This document shows positions 40,201 to 49,442 of a stretch of 64,000 bases of DNA, piece by piece. Position 1 is the stretch's first letter, and every line of letters starts with the position of its first letter. The translations under genes were made by a program, and so were the position numbers. The stretch comes from an uncultured Porphyromonadaceae bacterium (GTDB lineage: Bacteria; Bacteroidota; Bacteroidia; Bacteroidales; Muribaculaceae), in assembly GCA_937921035.1 (NCBI GenBank), contig CALEUL010000025.1, positions 1-64,000 on the forward strand, written 5' to 3'. A model generated the notes under the pieces. That model ran no database searches and was not told the DNA's origin. It was given only the letters and a program-made list of their open reading frames with translations.

Positions 40201-40769
40201 TGATATACCTGCGTCTTATATGGAGTTACCTCAAAATAGGTTTCTTCGGATTCGGCGGCGGCTACGCCATGCTGTCGCTGATAGAAAACGAAATCGTTAC
40301 ACCCGGATGGATTACAGAGCAGATGTTCACCGATATAGTCGCTATCTCGCAGATGACCCCCGGTCCTATCGGCATCAACTCGGCCACATATATCGGCTAC
40401 GTAGCCCCGGCAGTATCGTCGCCGGCACTTTCATCGCCTGTATATGGCATTCTCGGCTCAATACTCTGCACGCTGGTTGTTATCCTCCCGTCCTTCATTC
40501 TGGTTCGTTATGCCGGCCACTATATCACCCGGCATCACGACAGCGCCGCAATCAAAGGTATTTTCGCAGGCCTCAGGCCCGTTGTTATCGGCCTGATAGC
40601 TTCGGCGGCGCTCATTCTTATGAACGGCGAGAACTTCGGCACCACCACTCCCGATATCATATGCAGCATAATCATAGCAGCCGTATCGCTCACAGTGGTG
40701 CTTACGACAAAAATCCACCCCATCTACGTGATAATTGCATCAGGCCTGGCAGGGTGGCTGATATTCTGA
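40197..40769 (+). CDS. Chromate transporter-type membrane protein, second half
   Basis: The 190-residue partner has the same signature at the start (LIWSYLKIGFFGFGGGYAML), the AISQMTPGPIGINSATYIGY motif with the Q-x-x-P-G-P form of the family, and about five membrane segments. It overlaps the first half by four bases, consistent with fixed stoichiometry. The two halves are related but distinct, as usual in CHR pairs that insert with opposite topology. The ATP-grasp gene starts seven bases later, so the run mutS2-CHR-CHR-ATP-grasp-folC may be one transcript. Confidence 0.88.
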   Translation: MMIYLRLIWSYLKIGFFGFGGGYAMLSLIENEIVTPGWITEQMFTDIVAISQMTPGPIGINSATYIGYVAPAVSSPALSSPVYGILGSILCTLVVILPSFILVRYAGHYITRHHDSAAIKGIFAGLRPVVIGLIASAALILMNGENFGTTTPDIICSIIIAAVSLTVVLTTKIHPIYVIIASGLAGWLIF

Positions 40770-40776
40770 GCCGAAA

Positions 40777-41643
40777 ATGAAACACGGTCTGTTATTGTTC
40801 CCGAAATCCTGCGGAGCAGGAGGCCCAGACGCTTTCGCCTGGTGGATATCCGAGGCAGCAGCTCTCGGCATTGAACTGCGGCAGGCTTTTTTTGAGGACA
40901 TAACGGTAGAATTCTGCCGGCACACGGAATTCCGGCTTTACGGCGAGCGCATCGGCAAACCCGATTTCGTGATAATGCGCGGCTACTGCGCGGAAATATC
41001 TACCGCTTTCGAGACCGCCGGCATACCGGTGTTCAACCGATGGGCAGCGATGGCCGCAAGTCTGAACAAAGTGATAACCCACAACCTGCTTGTCGCCGCA
41101 GGAATACCCACACCCCGCACTTTCTGGAGTCCGGTTCCATCGGCATATCAGACAGTCTGCGCAATGCTGGAAAGCAATGTTTTCGTGGCCAAACGTCCCG
41201 ATTCATCGAGGGGTTACGACGTATATCTTGTACACGACGCCGACGAATATGCCCACGCCTGTACCGCATGCAACGGCAACATGCTTGTGCAGGAATATAT
41301 CGCCTCCAGCCACGGACGCGACCTACGAGTCTGGACCGTCGGCACCGCCGCCGTAGCACAGGTGCTCCGCCACTCGGACACCTCGTTTCTCTCCAATTTT
41401 TCACAGGGCGGCAGTGCGTCGCCGTTTGCGCTCACACCCGAGGCGGCAGCAATGGCAGTGAGCGCCAGCAATGCCATAGGACTTGACATTGCCGGAGTTG
41501 ATCTGCTGTTTACCGCCGACGGCAACCACACCGTATGCGAAGTCAACGGAAACGCCGGATTCCGCACACTATCCGCCATAGGCGGCCCTAATATTATAAA
41601 ACTGTACATGGAGTACATACATTCAAAAGTTTATGGCAACTGA
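40777..41643 (+). CDS. RimK-like ATP-grasp ligase
   Basis: The 288-residue protein has the RimK-type arrangement: an N-terminal domain (about 1-90), then the ATP-grasp fold with ASLNKVITHNLLVAAGIPTP, the nucleotide-binding strand VFVAKRPDSSRGYDVYLV, the MLVQEYIASSHGRDLRVWTV segment, and the metal-binding VCEVNGNAGFRTLSAIGGPN near the C-terminus. RimK-like enzymes attach glutamate or another amino acid to a carboxylate of a protein or cofactor. The substrate is not evident, but the last 11 bases overlap the start of folC, which adds gamma-glutamates to folates, so a folate-linked role is a reasonable hypothesis. Confidence 0.85.
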   Translation: MKHGLLLFPKSCGAGGPDAFAWWISEAAALGIELRQAFFEDITVEFCRHTEFRLYGERIGKPDFVIMRGYCAEISTAFETAGIPVFNRWAAMAASLNKVITHNLLVAAGIPTPRTFWSPVPSAYQTVCAMLESNVFVAKRPDSSRGYDVYLVHDADEYAHACTACNGNMLVQEYIASSHGRDLRVWTVGTAAVAQVLRHSDTSFLSNFSQGGSASPFALTPEAAAMAVSASNAIGLDIAGVDLLFTADGNHTVCEVNGNAGFRTLSAIGGPNIIKLYMEYIHSKVYGN

Positions 41644-42937
41644 AGAACAGGAATACCGCGAAGCGCTCGACTATCTTTCCGAACACTATACCGCCTTCCA
41701 CAAGGTAGGCGCCAAGGCATACCATCCGGGCCTCGGAAGCACACTGGAGCTTTCCGCACGCCTCGGCAACCCGCACACAAAATTCAATACCATCCATGTG
41801 GGCGGCACAAACGGCAAAGGTTCCACGGCCCACACTATTGCTGCCGTTCTTCAGTGCGCAGGCCTGAAAGTGGGGCTATACACGTCGCCGCACATTCTCG
41901 ATTTCCGCGAACGCATACGCATAAACGGCCTGATGATAGAAAAAGCCGCGGTAGCGGACTTTATGAAGCGCCTGCGCGAAATCCAGGGCGAACTCACACC
42001 TTCATTCTTCGAAGTGGCCACACTTATGGCTTTCCACTACTTTGCCACCGAAAAAGTAGATATAGCCGTAATAGAAGTCGGTCTTGGCGGACGGCTGGAC
42101 AGTACGAACATAATAACACCTCTGTTGTCGGTAATAACAAACATATCACTGGACCATACCGCTTTACTCGGCGATACCGAAGCAGCCATAGCCACCGAGA
42201 AAGCCGGCATCATCAAACCCGGAGTACCGGTTGTGATAGGCTCGGCCGCCGGAGAGGTTCTCGAGGTGTTCCGCGACAAGGCAACTCAATGCCAGTTGCC
42301 TCTGTACCTTGCCTCCGGTCAAAAAATTTATGCGGAAGCCGAACAGTTCAGCGACCATATAGAATATACCGGTACGCCCTGGGGTAGCATAAGCGGCGAA
42401 CTTGCCGGCGACTGCCAGATAGAAAATGCCGCCACAATAATGACTGCCCTGCAAGTGCTCACGCAGGCCGGTTTACCGATAAGCTCTGCGGCGGTCCGCA
42501 AAGGCATGGCAGAAGTATGCAGCCTCACCGGTCTGACGGGACGATGGATGCAAATACAATCGGCACCAGTGCGTGTGCTGTGCGATACCGGGCATAACAT
42601 AGGCGGCTGGAGGCATCTTGGCCCTCGTCTGTGCGCGATTTCCGAGGAATCACCTCTGCGCATAATCCTCGGCTTCGTGAGCGACAAGGACGTAGACGCC
42701 ATTTTCGAGACAATGCCACGCAACGCATTCTACTACTTCACACGTCCCGTCGTAGACAGGGCTCGCCCAGCCGAATCCACTGCCGCCGTCGCCGCAGCCC
42801 ACGGCCTGGCAGGCAAAGTGTATTCCAGTGTAGCCGAAGCATATACGGCAGCCCTCGGCGAGGCCTCCGAAGGAGACACCATATTCGTTGGCGGCTCCAC
42901 ATTCATCGTCGCCGACCTGCTCGGCTGCTTGAAATAG
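41633..42937 (+). CDS. folC: Bifunctional dihydrofolate/folylpolyglutamate synthase
   Basis: FolC makes dihydrofolate from dihydropteroate and glutamate and lengthens the glutamate tail of folates. The 434-residue protein shows the Mur-ligase ATP loop HVGGTNGKGSTAHTIAAVLQ (near residue 50), the folate loop LYTSPHILDFRERI, the EVGLGGRLDSTN motif and the late DTGHNIGGW segment. It overlaps the ATP-grasp ligase by 11 bases, showing translational coupling. A 9-bp tandem repeat (42935-42952) begins at its stop codon and a terminator follows at 42974. Confidence 0.95.
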   Translation: MATEEQEYREALDYLSEHYTAFHKVGAKAYHPGLGSTLELSARLGNPHTKFNTIHVGGTNGKGSTAHTIAAVLQCAGLKVGLYTSPHILDFRERIRINGLMIEKAAVADFMKRLREIQGELTPSFFEVATLMAFHYFATEKVDIAVIEVGLGGRLDSTNIITPLLSVITNISLDHTALLGDTEAAIATEKAGIIKPGVPVVIGSAAGEVLEVFRDKATQCQLPLYLASGQKIYAEAEQFSDHIEYTGTPWGSISGELAGDCQIENAATIMTALQVLTQAGLPISSAAVRKGMAEVCSLTGLTGRWMQIQSAPVRVLCDTGHNIGGWRHLGPRLCAISEESPLRIILGFVSDKDVDAIFETMPRNAFYYFTRPVVDRARPAESTAAVAAAHGLAGKVYSSVAEAYTAALGEASEGDTIFVGGSTFIVADLLGCLK

Positions 42938-42958
42938 CTGGTTTAGCTGGTTTAGCTA
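42935..42958. repeat. 9-bp tandem repeat at the folC stop
   Basis: TAGCTGGTT occurs twice in tandem (42935-42943, 42944-42952), followed by the partial unit TAGCTA. The first unit includes the folC stop codon, so copy changes would not alter the protein. Confidence 0.7.
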
Positions 42959-42973
42959 TTATAGATATGATAC

Positions 42974-43009
42974 AAAACCATGTTTTATAGCATGGTTTTT
43001 ATTATTTTT
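42974..43009 (+). terminator. Intrinsic terminator after folC
   Basis: A 9-bp stem (42974-42982 with 42991-42999) is followed by a T-rich stretch (TTATTATTTTT). Confidence 0.8.
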
Positions 43010-43022
43010 CACAAAAAATCAC

Positions 43023-43030
43023 TAATTTTG
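43023..43030 (+). promoter_or_regulatory. -7 box of the SulP gene
   Basis: TAATTTTG lies 30 bases before the SulP ATG and just after the folC terminator. The -33 region is within the terminator's T-rich tail. Confidence 0.55.
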
Positions 43031-43060
43031 CACCGAATTTCTAAGGTATAATGTAGTTTT

Positions 43061-44806
43061 ATGAGTACAACCGGTATTTCCGAGGTTTCTACTGTTACCA
43101 AATCGGTGGTTTCCAATGCAGTAGACTTTCACCCCAAGCTCTTTAAAGCACTCCGGCACTACACATCCGCAAAACTGAAAGCCGACATCACGGCCGGTAT
43201 TGTTGTAGGTATTGTCGCACTTCCTCTTGCAATCGCATTCGGCATCGCATCTGGCGTAAGCCCCACCATCGGCTTATTGACAGCCATCATCGGCGGCTTC
43301 ATGGTTTCTTTTGCCGGGGGCAACTCGGTGCAGATCGGCGGCCCGACGGGCGCTTTCATCGTTATTGTATATAACATTATCGCACAGTTCGGTCTGCACG
43401 GCCTCGCAGTGGCAACGTTCATGGCCGGCCTGATTCTTGTGCTGCTCGGCCTGTTCCGGCTCGGCACAGTAATCAAGTTTATCCCCTACCCTATTGTCGT
43501 CGGCTTCACCGCAGGTATAGCCCTTACGATATTTTCCACTCAGATCAACGACTTTCTGGGGCTCGGTCTCACAGACATACCAGGCCAGTTCCTTCCCAAG
43601 TGGGGCCTGTACCTCCGCAGCCTCGGCAACATATCGCCTGTAACGCTGATTGTCTCCGTGGTATCACTCCTTATTATAATAGCGACACCAAAGATTTCCA
43701 AACGACTGCCCGGCGCGCTAATCGCCATTGTGGTCGCCACAGGCGCCTGCTATCTTATGTCTGAGTTCTTCGACTGGTTCCATGTCGAGACCATCGGCGA
43801 CCGCTTCGGCACAATGGCCACCGACATCCCCACGCCTCACGGCTTCACGCTGAATATGGCCACGATAAACATGTTGCTTCCGTCGGCATTCACAATAGCG
43901 GTGCTGTGCGCTATCGAGTCGCTGCTATCGGCAACCGTGGCCGACGGTATCACCGGCTCGCACACAAACAGCAACACCGAGCTTATCGGCCAGGGTCTGG
44001 CAAACATCACCGTACCGTTCTTCGGCGGCATACCCGTAACCGGCGCAATCGCCCGCACAATGACCAACATCACCAACGGCGGCCGCACCCCTGTGGCGGG
44101 CATAGTACACGCCCTGGTGCTTCTGCTCATCTTCCTCTTTGCAATGCCTCTTATCAATTATGTGCCCCTTGCCACACTGGCGGCAGTTCTTATGGTGGTT
44201 TCATATAATATGAGCGGCTGGCGCACTGTTGTTGGAATTTTCCGCTCGCCCAAAAGCGACATATCGGTATTGGTGGTAACGTTCCTGCTTACCGTGATCT
44301 TCGACCTCACCATCGCCATCGAGATCGGTCTGCTCCTTGCCGTAGTTCTCTTTATACGCCGCGTAACCGAAAACACCGAGATTAAGGTTTACTCCGAGAA
44401 ACTCGACGTTGCCGAAGGCACCGACCTTGATACCCACGAGGTTCTCAACGTAGCAAAAGGCGTTAGCGTCTACGAAATCGACGGTCCGTTCTTCTTCGGC
44501 GTGGCCACGAAATTCGACGAGCTGATGCGTTCGGCCATGCGGGACAAACCTATCGTCCGCATCATCCGCATGCGTAAGGTATCATTTATAGACGCCACTG
44601 GCATCCACAATCTCGAGATACTAATCCGCGGTTCTCAGGCCGAAGGCATCCACATAGTCCTCTCCGGAGTAAAGGATAACGTACGCGCCTCGCTGGAGCA
44701 TGCGGGAATACAGGATCTAATCGGCGAAGAGAATATCTGCTCACACATCTCCGAAGCCGTCGAGATGGCCAACCGCATCACGGAAACACAAGGCTTTCGC
44801 AACTGA
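43061..44806 (+). CDS. SulP-family anion transporter with STAS domain
   Basis: The 581-residue inner-membrane protein transports sulfate, bicarbonate or another anion. The membrane domain (about 30-430) shows LKADITAGIVVGIVALPLAI, GGNSVQIGGPTGAFIVIVYN (substrate-site region) and GGIPVTGAIARTMTNITNGG. A cytoplasmic STAS domain follows (about 460-570) with IRMRKVSFIDATGIHNLEIL, including the conserved D-x-T/S-G phosphorylation-loop pattern. The anion cannot be decided from sequence; bicarbonate or sulfate uptake are both common in the family. It is monocistronic, with a promoter directly before it. Confidence 0.9.
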   Translation: MSTTGISEVSTVTKSVVSNAVDFHPKLFKALRHYTSAKLKADITAGIVVGIVALPLAIAFGIASGVSPTIGLLTAIIGGFMVSFAGGNSVQIGGPTGAFIVIVYNIIAQFGLHGLAVATFMAGLILVLLGLFRLGTVIKFIPYPIVVGFTAGIALTIFSTQINDFLGLGLTDIPGQFLPKWGLYLRSLGNISPVTLIVSVVSLLIIIATPKISKRLPGALIAIVVATGACYLMSEFFDWFHVETIGDRFGTMATDIPTPHGFTLNMATINMLLPSAFTIAVLCAIESLLSATVADGITGSHTNSNTELIGQGLANITVPFFGGIPVTGAIARTMTNITNGGRTPVAGIVHALVLLLIFLFAMPLINYVPLATLAAVLMVVSYNMSGWRTVVGIFRSPKSDISVLVVTFLLTVIFDLTIAIEIGLLLAVVLFIRRVTENTEIKVYSEKLDVAEGTDLDTHEVLNVAKGVSVYEIDGPFFFGVATKFDELMRSAMRDKPIVRIIRMRKVSFIDATGIHNLEILIRGSQAEGIHIVLSGVKDNVRASLEHAGIQDLIGEENICSHISEAVEMANRITETQGFRN

Positions 44807-44894
44807 TTTTTATCATTTGTTGGCTCGCGAAGGCAAAAAAACGTCCTAAATGTTAATTTTGGCGTATAAAACGTGAATATTTCCGTACAGAATT

Positions 44895-44924
44895 TTTGCA
44901 ATTAAAAAAAATGGCGTAAATTTG
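44895..44924 (+). promoter_or_regulatory. Promoter of the small lipoprotein gene
   Basis: TTTG (44895-44898), an 18-base spacer and TAAATTTG (44917-44924) fit the consensus with a slightly short spacer. Confidence 0.65.
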
Positions 44925-44970
44925 CACCGTTTTTGAAGCACAAATGTTTTATTACTTAATCAAGACGAAA

Positions 44971-45183
44971 ATGAAAAAGTTAGTTTTAATGCTTGCTGTA
45001 GCATTCAGCATGTCGTTCTTCGCTTGCGGTAACAAAGAAGCAGCTGCAGAAGCAGAAGCAGAAGCACAGGACACCGTAGCAGTTGTTGAAGAAGAAGTAG
45101 TTGCCGCTGCTGTTGACACCCTCACCAACGACACCACCGTTGTAGCCGCTGAAGAAGTAGCTGCAGCTCCCGTTGCTGAATAA
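44971..45183 (+). CDS. Small Ala/Glu/Val-rich lipoprotein
   Basis: The 70-residue precursor has a lipoprotein signal (MKKLVLMLAVAFSMSFFAC, cysteine 19) and a mature part of only about 52 residues composed almost wholly of Ala, Glu, Val, Asp and Thr (EAEAEAQDTVAVVEEEVV...). The mature chain has no basic residue after the lysine near its start, so it is strongly acidic and probably unfolded or a short coiled coil. Function unknown; a Braun-type structural or charge role in the envelope is possible. Its own promoter and strong terminator suggest an abundant single-gene mRNA. The upstream frame to 44944 lacks a signal and is not used. Confidence 0.75.
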   Translation: MKKLVLMLAVAFSMSFFACGNKEAAAEAEAEAQDTVAVVEEEVVAAAVDTLTNDTTVVAAEEVAAAPVAE

Positions 45184-45210
45184 TTCAGTACAGCATTAAC
45201 GAAAAAGACT

Positions 45211-45238
45211 ATCGGCCCCTTTGGGAGCCGATTTTTTT
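45211..45238 (+). terminator. Intrinsic terminator after the small lipoprotein
   Basis: ATCGGC pairs with GCCGAT around CCC/GGG with one unpaired base, and a run of seven T follows. Confidence 0.85.
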
Positions 45239-45256
45239 GTTTTAAACGCCGGATGA

Positions 45257-45288
45257 TTTGGAAAACTCAGAAAAAAAACGTACTTTTG
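45257..45288 (+). promoter_or_regulatory. rpsP promoter
   Basis: TTTG (45257-45260), a 20-base spacer and TACTTTTG (45281-45288) match consensus; the leader is about 33 bases. Confidence 0.8.
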
Positions 45289-45326
45289 CGGCGCATTAAA
45301 AACAAACCAATAACAAAACACTCTAA

Positions 45327-45863
45327 ATGGCAACAAAAATTAGACTGCAACGTCATGGTCGCAAGAACTATGCGTTCTATCCTATTGTTATCGCCGATAG
45401 CAGGGCACCACGAGATGGTAGATTTATTGAAAGGATAGGTTCCTATAATCCGAACACTAATCCTGCTACAGTTACTCTTGATTTCGAACGTGCTTTGTAT
45501 TGGGTAACAACCGGTGCCGAACCCACCGACACCGTTCGCTCCATTCTTTCTCACGAAGGCGTACTTCTGATGCACCACCTGCTTGGCGGCGTAAAGAAAG
45601 GCGCATTCGACCAGGCAGAAGCAGAACGTCGCTTCAACGCATGGAAAGCCCAGAAAGATGCAAAAAATGCAGCCGTAAAGACAGCCGACGAAAACAAGCG
45701 TCAGACAACGGCAAAACAGCGTCTCGAAGCCGAAGTAGCCAAGAACAAGGCTAAGGCAGAAGAAGTCGCCAAGAAAAAAGCAGAAGCCGCAGCTGCCGCA
45801 GCAGCAGCCCAGGCCGAAGCTGAGGCTCCCGCCGAAGAAGCTCAGGCCGAAGCTGCCGAATAA
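45327..45863 (+). CDS. rpsP: 30S ribosomal protein S16 with extended C-terminus
   Basis: The first 80-90 residues are classical S16 (MATKIRLQRHGRKNYAFYPI, RDGRFIERIGSYNPNTNPAT, DFERALYWVTTGAEPTDTVR). The protein then continues to 178 residues with a Lys/Ala-rich helix (about 95-150) and an acidic Ala/Glu tail (about 150-178). Bacteroidota S16 proteins are commonly longer than the 80-90 residues of E. coli, so the extension is a lineage trait rather than a fusion. It is monocistronic with its own promoter and terminator, not grouped with rimM or trmD as in many other bacteria. Confidence 0.95.
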   Translation: MATKIRLQRHGRKNYAFYPIVIADSRAPRDGRFIERIGSYNPNTNPATVTLDFERALYWVTTGAEPTDTVRSILSHEGVLLMHHLLGGVKKGAFDQAEAERRFNAWKAQKDAKNAAVKTADENKRQTTAKQRLEAEVAKNKAKAEEVAKKKAEAAAAAAAAQAEAEAPAEEAQAEAAE

Positions 45864-45896
45864 GCAGCACGCCCTCGGGCTCGACGATATCCGGAA

Positions 45897-45932
45897 AAGG
45901 GTGTGTCCGCGTTCCATGCCGGCACACCCTTT
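45897..45932 (+). terminator. Intrinsic terminator after rpsP
   Basis: A 9-bp stem (45897-45905 with 45923-45931) with a 17-base loop is followed by a short T stretch, between rpsP and ileS. Confidence 0.7.
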
Positions 45933-45976
45933 TACTTAAAAAGTATGTCAATACTCCGATTACCACTCCCTTTTGT

Positions 45977-48900
45977 ATGAAAAAATTCAATGAATATTCC
46001 GGTCTGAATCTCTCCGACCTCAACAAGGAGATATTAGCCAAATGGAACTCCGACAACCTCTTCCGCCGCAGCGTAGCACTGCGCGAAGGTGCCCCGTCCT
46101 TTGTATTCTATGAAGGACCACCCTCCGCAAACGGTATGCCGGGAATCCACCATGTGATGGCCCGCACCATCAAGGACCTTTTCTGCCGTTACAAAACCAT
46201 GCAGGGCTTCCAGGTGCAGCGAAAAGCCGGCTGGGACACCCACGGGCTGCCCGTGGAACTCGGCGTTGAAAAATCGCTCGGCATAACCAAGGAAGACATC
46301 GGCAAAAAGATTACCGTTGACGAATATAACGCCGCCTGCCGCCGCGAGGTGATGAAATATACAAAGGAGTGGGAAACCCTCACCAATATGATGGGCTACT
46401 GGGTAGACACCACCGACCCCTATATCACCTACGACAACCGGTACATAGAAACCGTATGGTGGCTTCTCGCCCAGCTCTACAGCAAGGACCTGCTGTACAA
46501 AGGATACACAATCCAGCCCTATTCGCCTGCCGCCGGCACCGGCCTGAGCTCGCACGAGCTTAACCAGCCAGGATGCTACCGCGACGTAAAAGACACCACC
46601 TGCATAGCGCAGTTCACTATAACAGACCCCATCGAGGCGATGAAAGGGTGGGGAACACCCGTAATGCTGGCATGGACCACCACACCGTGGACCTTGCCCT
46701 CGAACACGGCACTGGCAGTAGGCCCCGCTATCAAATACTGCATCGTTCGCACCTACAATCCCTATTCCGGCAAACCGATGACCGCCGTGGCCGCCGAAGC
46801 GCTCATGCCGACCCTCTTCAACCCCAAAGGCAGCGAAATAGCCCTTGAGGACTACAAGCAGGGCGACAAGATTGTGCCGTATCGTGTTGTCGCCACCGTT
46901 ACCGGCAACGACCTCGTTGGCATGCACTACATGCAGCTTCTGCCTTGGGTTAACCCCGGAGAAGGCGCATTCCGCGTAATCCCCGGCGATTATGTTACCA
47001 CCGAAGACGGTACCGGCATAGTCCATATCGCCGGCACTTTCGGCGCCGACGACTTGCGCGTGAGCAAGCAGGCCGGCATACCGCCACTGCACCTTATCGA
47101 CCGCGACGGCAAAATCCGCCCGATGGTAGACCTCTCCGGACGTTTCTACCGCATAGAGGACCTCGACCCCGAGTTTGTGAAAAACATGGTCGATACGGAA
47201 GAATACAGCAAGTGGGCCGGACGCTACGTAAAGAACGCCTACGACCCCGAAGCAACGGACACCACCGAAACGCTCGACGTTGCCATCTGCATGGACCTCA
47301 AGGCCTCCGGCAAGGCATTCCGCATAGAAAAGCACGTACACAACTACCCGCACTGCTGGCGCACCGACAAGCCCGTGCTCTATTATCCGCTTGACAGCTG
47401 GTTTATCCGTTCCAGCGCCGCTCGCCAGCGCATGATGGAACTTAACGATACAATTCAGTGGAAGCCCGCCTCTACCGGCTCGGGCCGTTTCGGCAAATGG
47501 CTGGAGAACCTACAGGACTGGAACCTGTCGCGCAGCCGCTTCTGGGGCACACCTCTGCCTATCTGGCGCACCGAAAACGGCGCCGAAGAAATATGCATCG
47601 ACAGCGTGCAGACTCTCTGGGACGAGATAGAAAAATCTGTCGCCGCCGGCATCATGAAATCCAATCCGTTTAAGGACAAAGGTTTTGTTCCCGGCGATTA
47701 TTCGAAAGAGAACTACGCCAAGATAGACCTGCACCGCCCGTACGTTGACGATATCGTTCTTGTGAGCGCCACGGGCAAGCCTATGACCCGCGAGACCGAC
47801 CTTATCGACGTATGGTTCGACAGCGGTTCCATGCCATATGCCCAGCTTCACTATCCCTTCGAGAACAAGGAAGCTGTCGATTCCGGCCGAATGTTCCCCG
47901 CCGACTTCATCGCCGAGGGCGTCGACCAGACACGCGGCTGGTTCTACACCCTCCACGCCATCGGCACAATGGCTTTCGACTCCCGCGCCTTCAAGGCCGT
48001 TATTTCCAACGGTCTTGTGCTTGACAAGAACGGCGAGAAAATGTCCAAACGCAAAGGCAACGCCGTAGATCCTTTCGAGACAATAGAGAAATACGGTTCG
48101 GACCCCCTGCGCTGGTACATGATTTCGTGCTCGTCGCCCTGGGACAACCTGAAATACGACAGCGAAGGCGTAGAGGAAGTAGCCCGCAAGTTCTTCTCCA
48201 CGCTCTCCAACACCTACAACTTCTTTGCCATGTACGCCAACGTAGACGGTTTCAGCGGCGAGGAACAGCAGGTACCCGTAAGCAAGCGCCCCGAGATAGA
48301 CCGCTGGATACTCTCTCTGCTCAACAGCCTTGTAGCAACAGTAACGGCAGAGTTCGACGACTACGAACCCACCCGCGGCGTGCGCGCCATCAGTGCCTTC
48401 GTGCTCGACAATCTTTCCAACTGGTATGTGCGCCTCAACCGCAAGCGCTTCTGGAGCCGCGGTCTCGACCAGGACAAACTTGCCGCATACCAGACCCTGT
48501 ATACCTGCCTGCTCACCGTGGCCAAGCTTATGGCGCCAGTAAGCCCGTTCTTCAGCGACAGGCTCTACCGCGACCTCACCCACTGCAGCAGCGGCAACTC
48601 GGTACACCTGGCCGACTTCCCCAAGGCCGACAACCCGCTTATCGACAAAGCACTTGAACAGCGTATGGACATAGCCCAGCGCCTTACCTCGCTTGTTCTC
48701 TCGCTGCGCAAGAAGGCCAACATAAAGGTACGTCAGCCGCTGGCCAAGATGCTCGTGCCTTCGTCGTCGGACGAGCTTTCGGCCATCGTCAAGGCCGTTA
48801 CGCCCATCGTGGCAGCGGAAGTCAACGTGAAAGCCATAGAGATTGTCAACGCCGACAACGAGGTATTCGTAAAACGCGTGGTTCCCGATTTCAAGAAACT

Positions 48901-49390
48901 CGGACCCAAGTTCGGCAAAAAGATGAAAGCCGCCGCCGAGATTATAAAAGCCCTCGACCGCAAGCAGATAGCCGAACTCGAAGCCAAGGGAAGCATCGCC
49001 ATTGACGTTGACGGCGAAACAACGGCCGTAGACCTCGCGGACGTAAAAGTGATTTCCGAGGACATGGACGGCTGGCTCGTAGCCAACGACGGCGACCTCA
49101 CCGTAGCCCTCGACATAGAAATAAGCCCGGCCCTTTTCCGCGAAGGCCTCGCCCGCGAGATAATCAATCGCGTGCAGAACATCCGCAAGAAGCGCGACTA
49201 CGACATTACCGACCATATCAACATCCAGTTCCTCCCCTGTCCGGAGATAGAACCTGTGATTGCTGAATATGGTGAATATATTGCCACCCAGGTACTGGCC
49301 GACGGCATCGTTATCGACGGCAAGGACGGCGAAGTAGAGATTCTCGACATCGACGACCTGAAGCTCGGCATAATCATTACCCCGGCATAA
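45977..49390 (+). CDS. ileS: Isoleucine-tRNA ligase
   Basis: The 1137-residue enzyme charges tRNA-Ile. The class I signatures are visible: the HIGH-type motif in GIHHVMARTIKD (near residue 57), the KMSKR motif in NGEKMSKRKGNAVDPFETIE (near residue 688), the large CP1 editing domain between them (with GWGTPVMLAWTTTPWTLPSN), and a long C-terminal anticodon-binding extension. Length and the C-terminal type resemble the eukaryote-like IleRS2 group, which is often less sensitive to mupirocin; that property is an inference. It heads the run ileS-dksA-lspA-DUF4296, an order I recall from other Bacteroidota. Confidence 0.96.
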   Translation: MKKFNEYSGLNLSDLNKEILAKWNSDNLFRRSVALREGAPSFVFYEGPPSANGMPGIHHVMARTIKDLFCRYKTMQGFQVQRKAGWDTHGLPVELGVEKSLGITKEDIGKKITVDEYNAACRREVMKYTKEWETLTNMMGYWVDTTDPYITYDNRYIETVWWLLAQLYSKDLLYKGYTIQPYSPAAGTGLSSHELNQPGCYRDVKDTTCIAQFTITDPIEAMKGWGTPVMLAWTTTPWTLPSNTALAVGPAIKYCIVRTYNPYSGKPMTAVAAEALMPTLFNPKGSEIALEDYKQGDKIVPYRVVATVTGNDLVGMHYMQLLPWVNPGEGAFRVIPGDYVTTEDGTGIVHIAGTFGADDLRVSKQAGIPPLHLIDRDGKIRPMVDLSGRFYRIEDLDPEFVKNMVDTEEYSKWAGRYVKNAYDPEATDTTETLDVAICMDLKASGKAFRIEKHVHNYPHCWRTDKPVLYYPLDSWFIRSSAARQRMMELNDTIQWKPASTGSGRFGKWLENLQDWNLSRSRFWGTPLPIWRTENGAEEICIDSVQTLWDEIEKSVAAGIMKSNPFKDKGFVPGDYSKENYAKIDLHRPYVDDIVLVSATGKPMTRETDLIDVWFDSGSMPYAQLHYPFENKEAVDSGRMFPADFIAEGVDQTRGWFYTLHAIGTMAFDSRAFKAVISNGLVLDKNGEKMSKRKGNAVDPFETIEKYGSDPLRWYMISCSSPWDNLKYDSEGVEEVARKFFSTLSNTYNFFAMYANVDGFSGEEQQVPVSKRPEIDRWILSLLNSLVATVTAEFDDYEPTRGVRAISAFVLDNLSNWYVRLNRKRFWSRGLDQDKLAAYQTLYTCLLTVAKLMAPVSPFFSDRLYRDLTHCSSGNSVHLADFPKADNPLIDKALEQRMDIAQRLTSLVLSLRKKANIKVRQPLAKMLVPSSSDELSAIVKAVTPIVAAEVNVKAIEIVNADNEVFVKRVVPDFKKLGPKFGKKMKAAAEIIKALDRKQIAELEAKGSIAIDVDGETTAVDLADVKVISEDMDGWLVANDGDLTVALDIEISPALFREGLAREIINRVQNIRKKRDYDITDHINIQFLPCPEIEPVIAEYGEYIATQVLADGIVIDGKDGEVEILDIDDLKLGIIITPA

Positions 49391-49442
49391 ATTTATGAAA
49401 CATAGCGCCGCCGGCCTTGAGCCGGCGGCATATCACCACACC

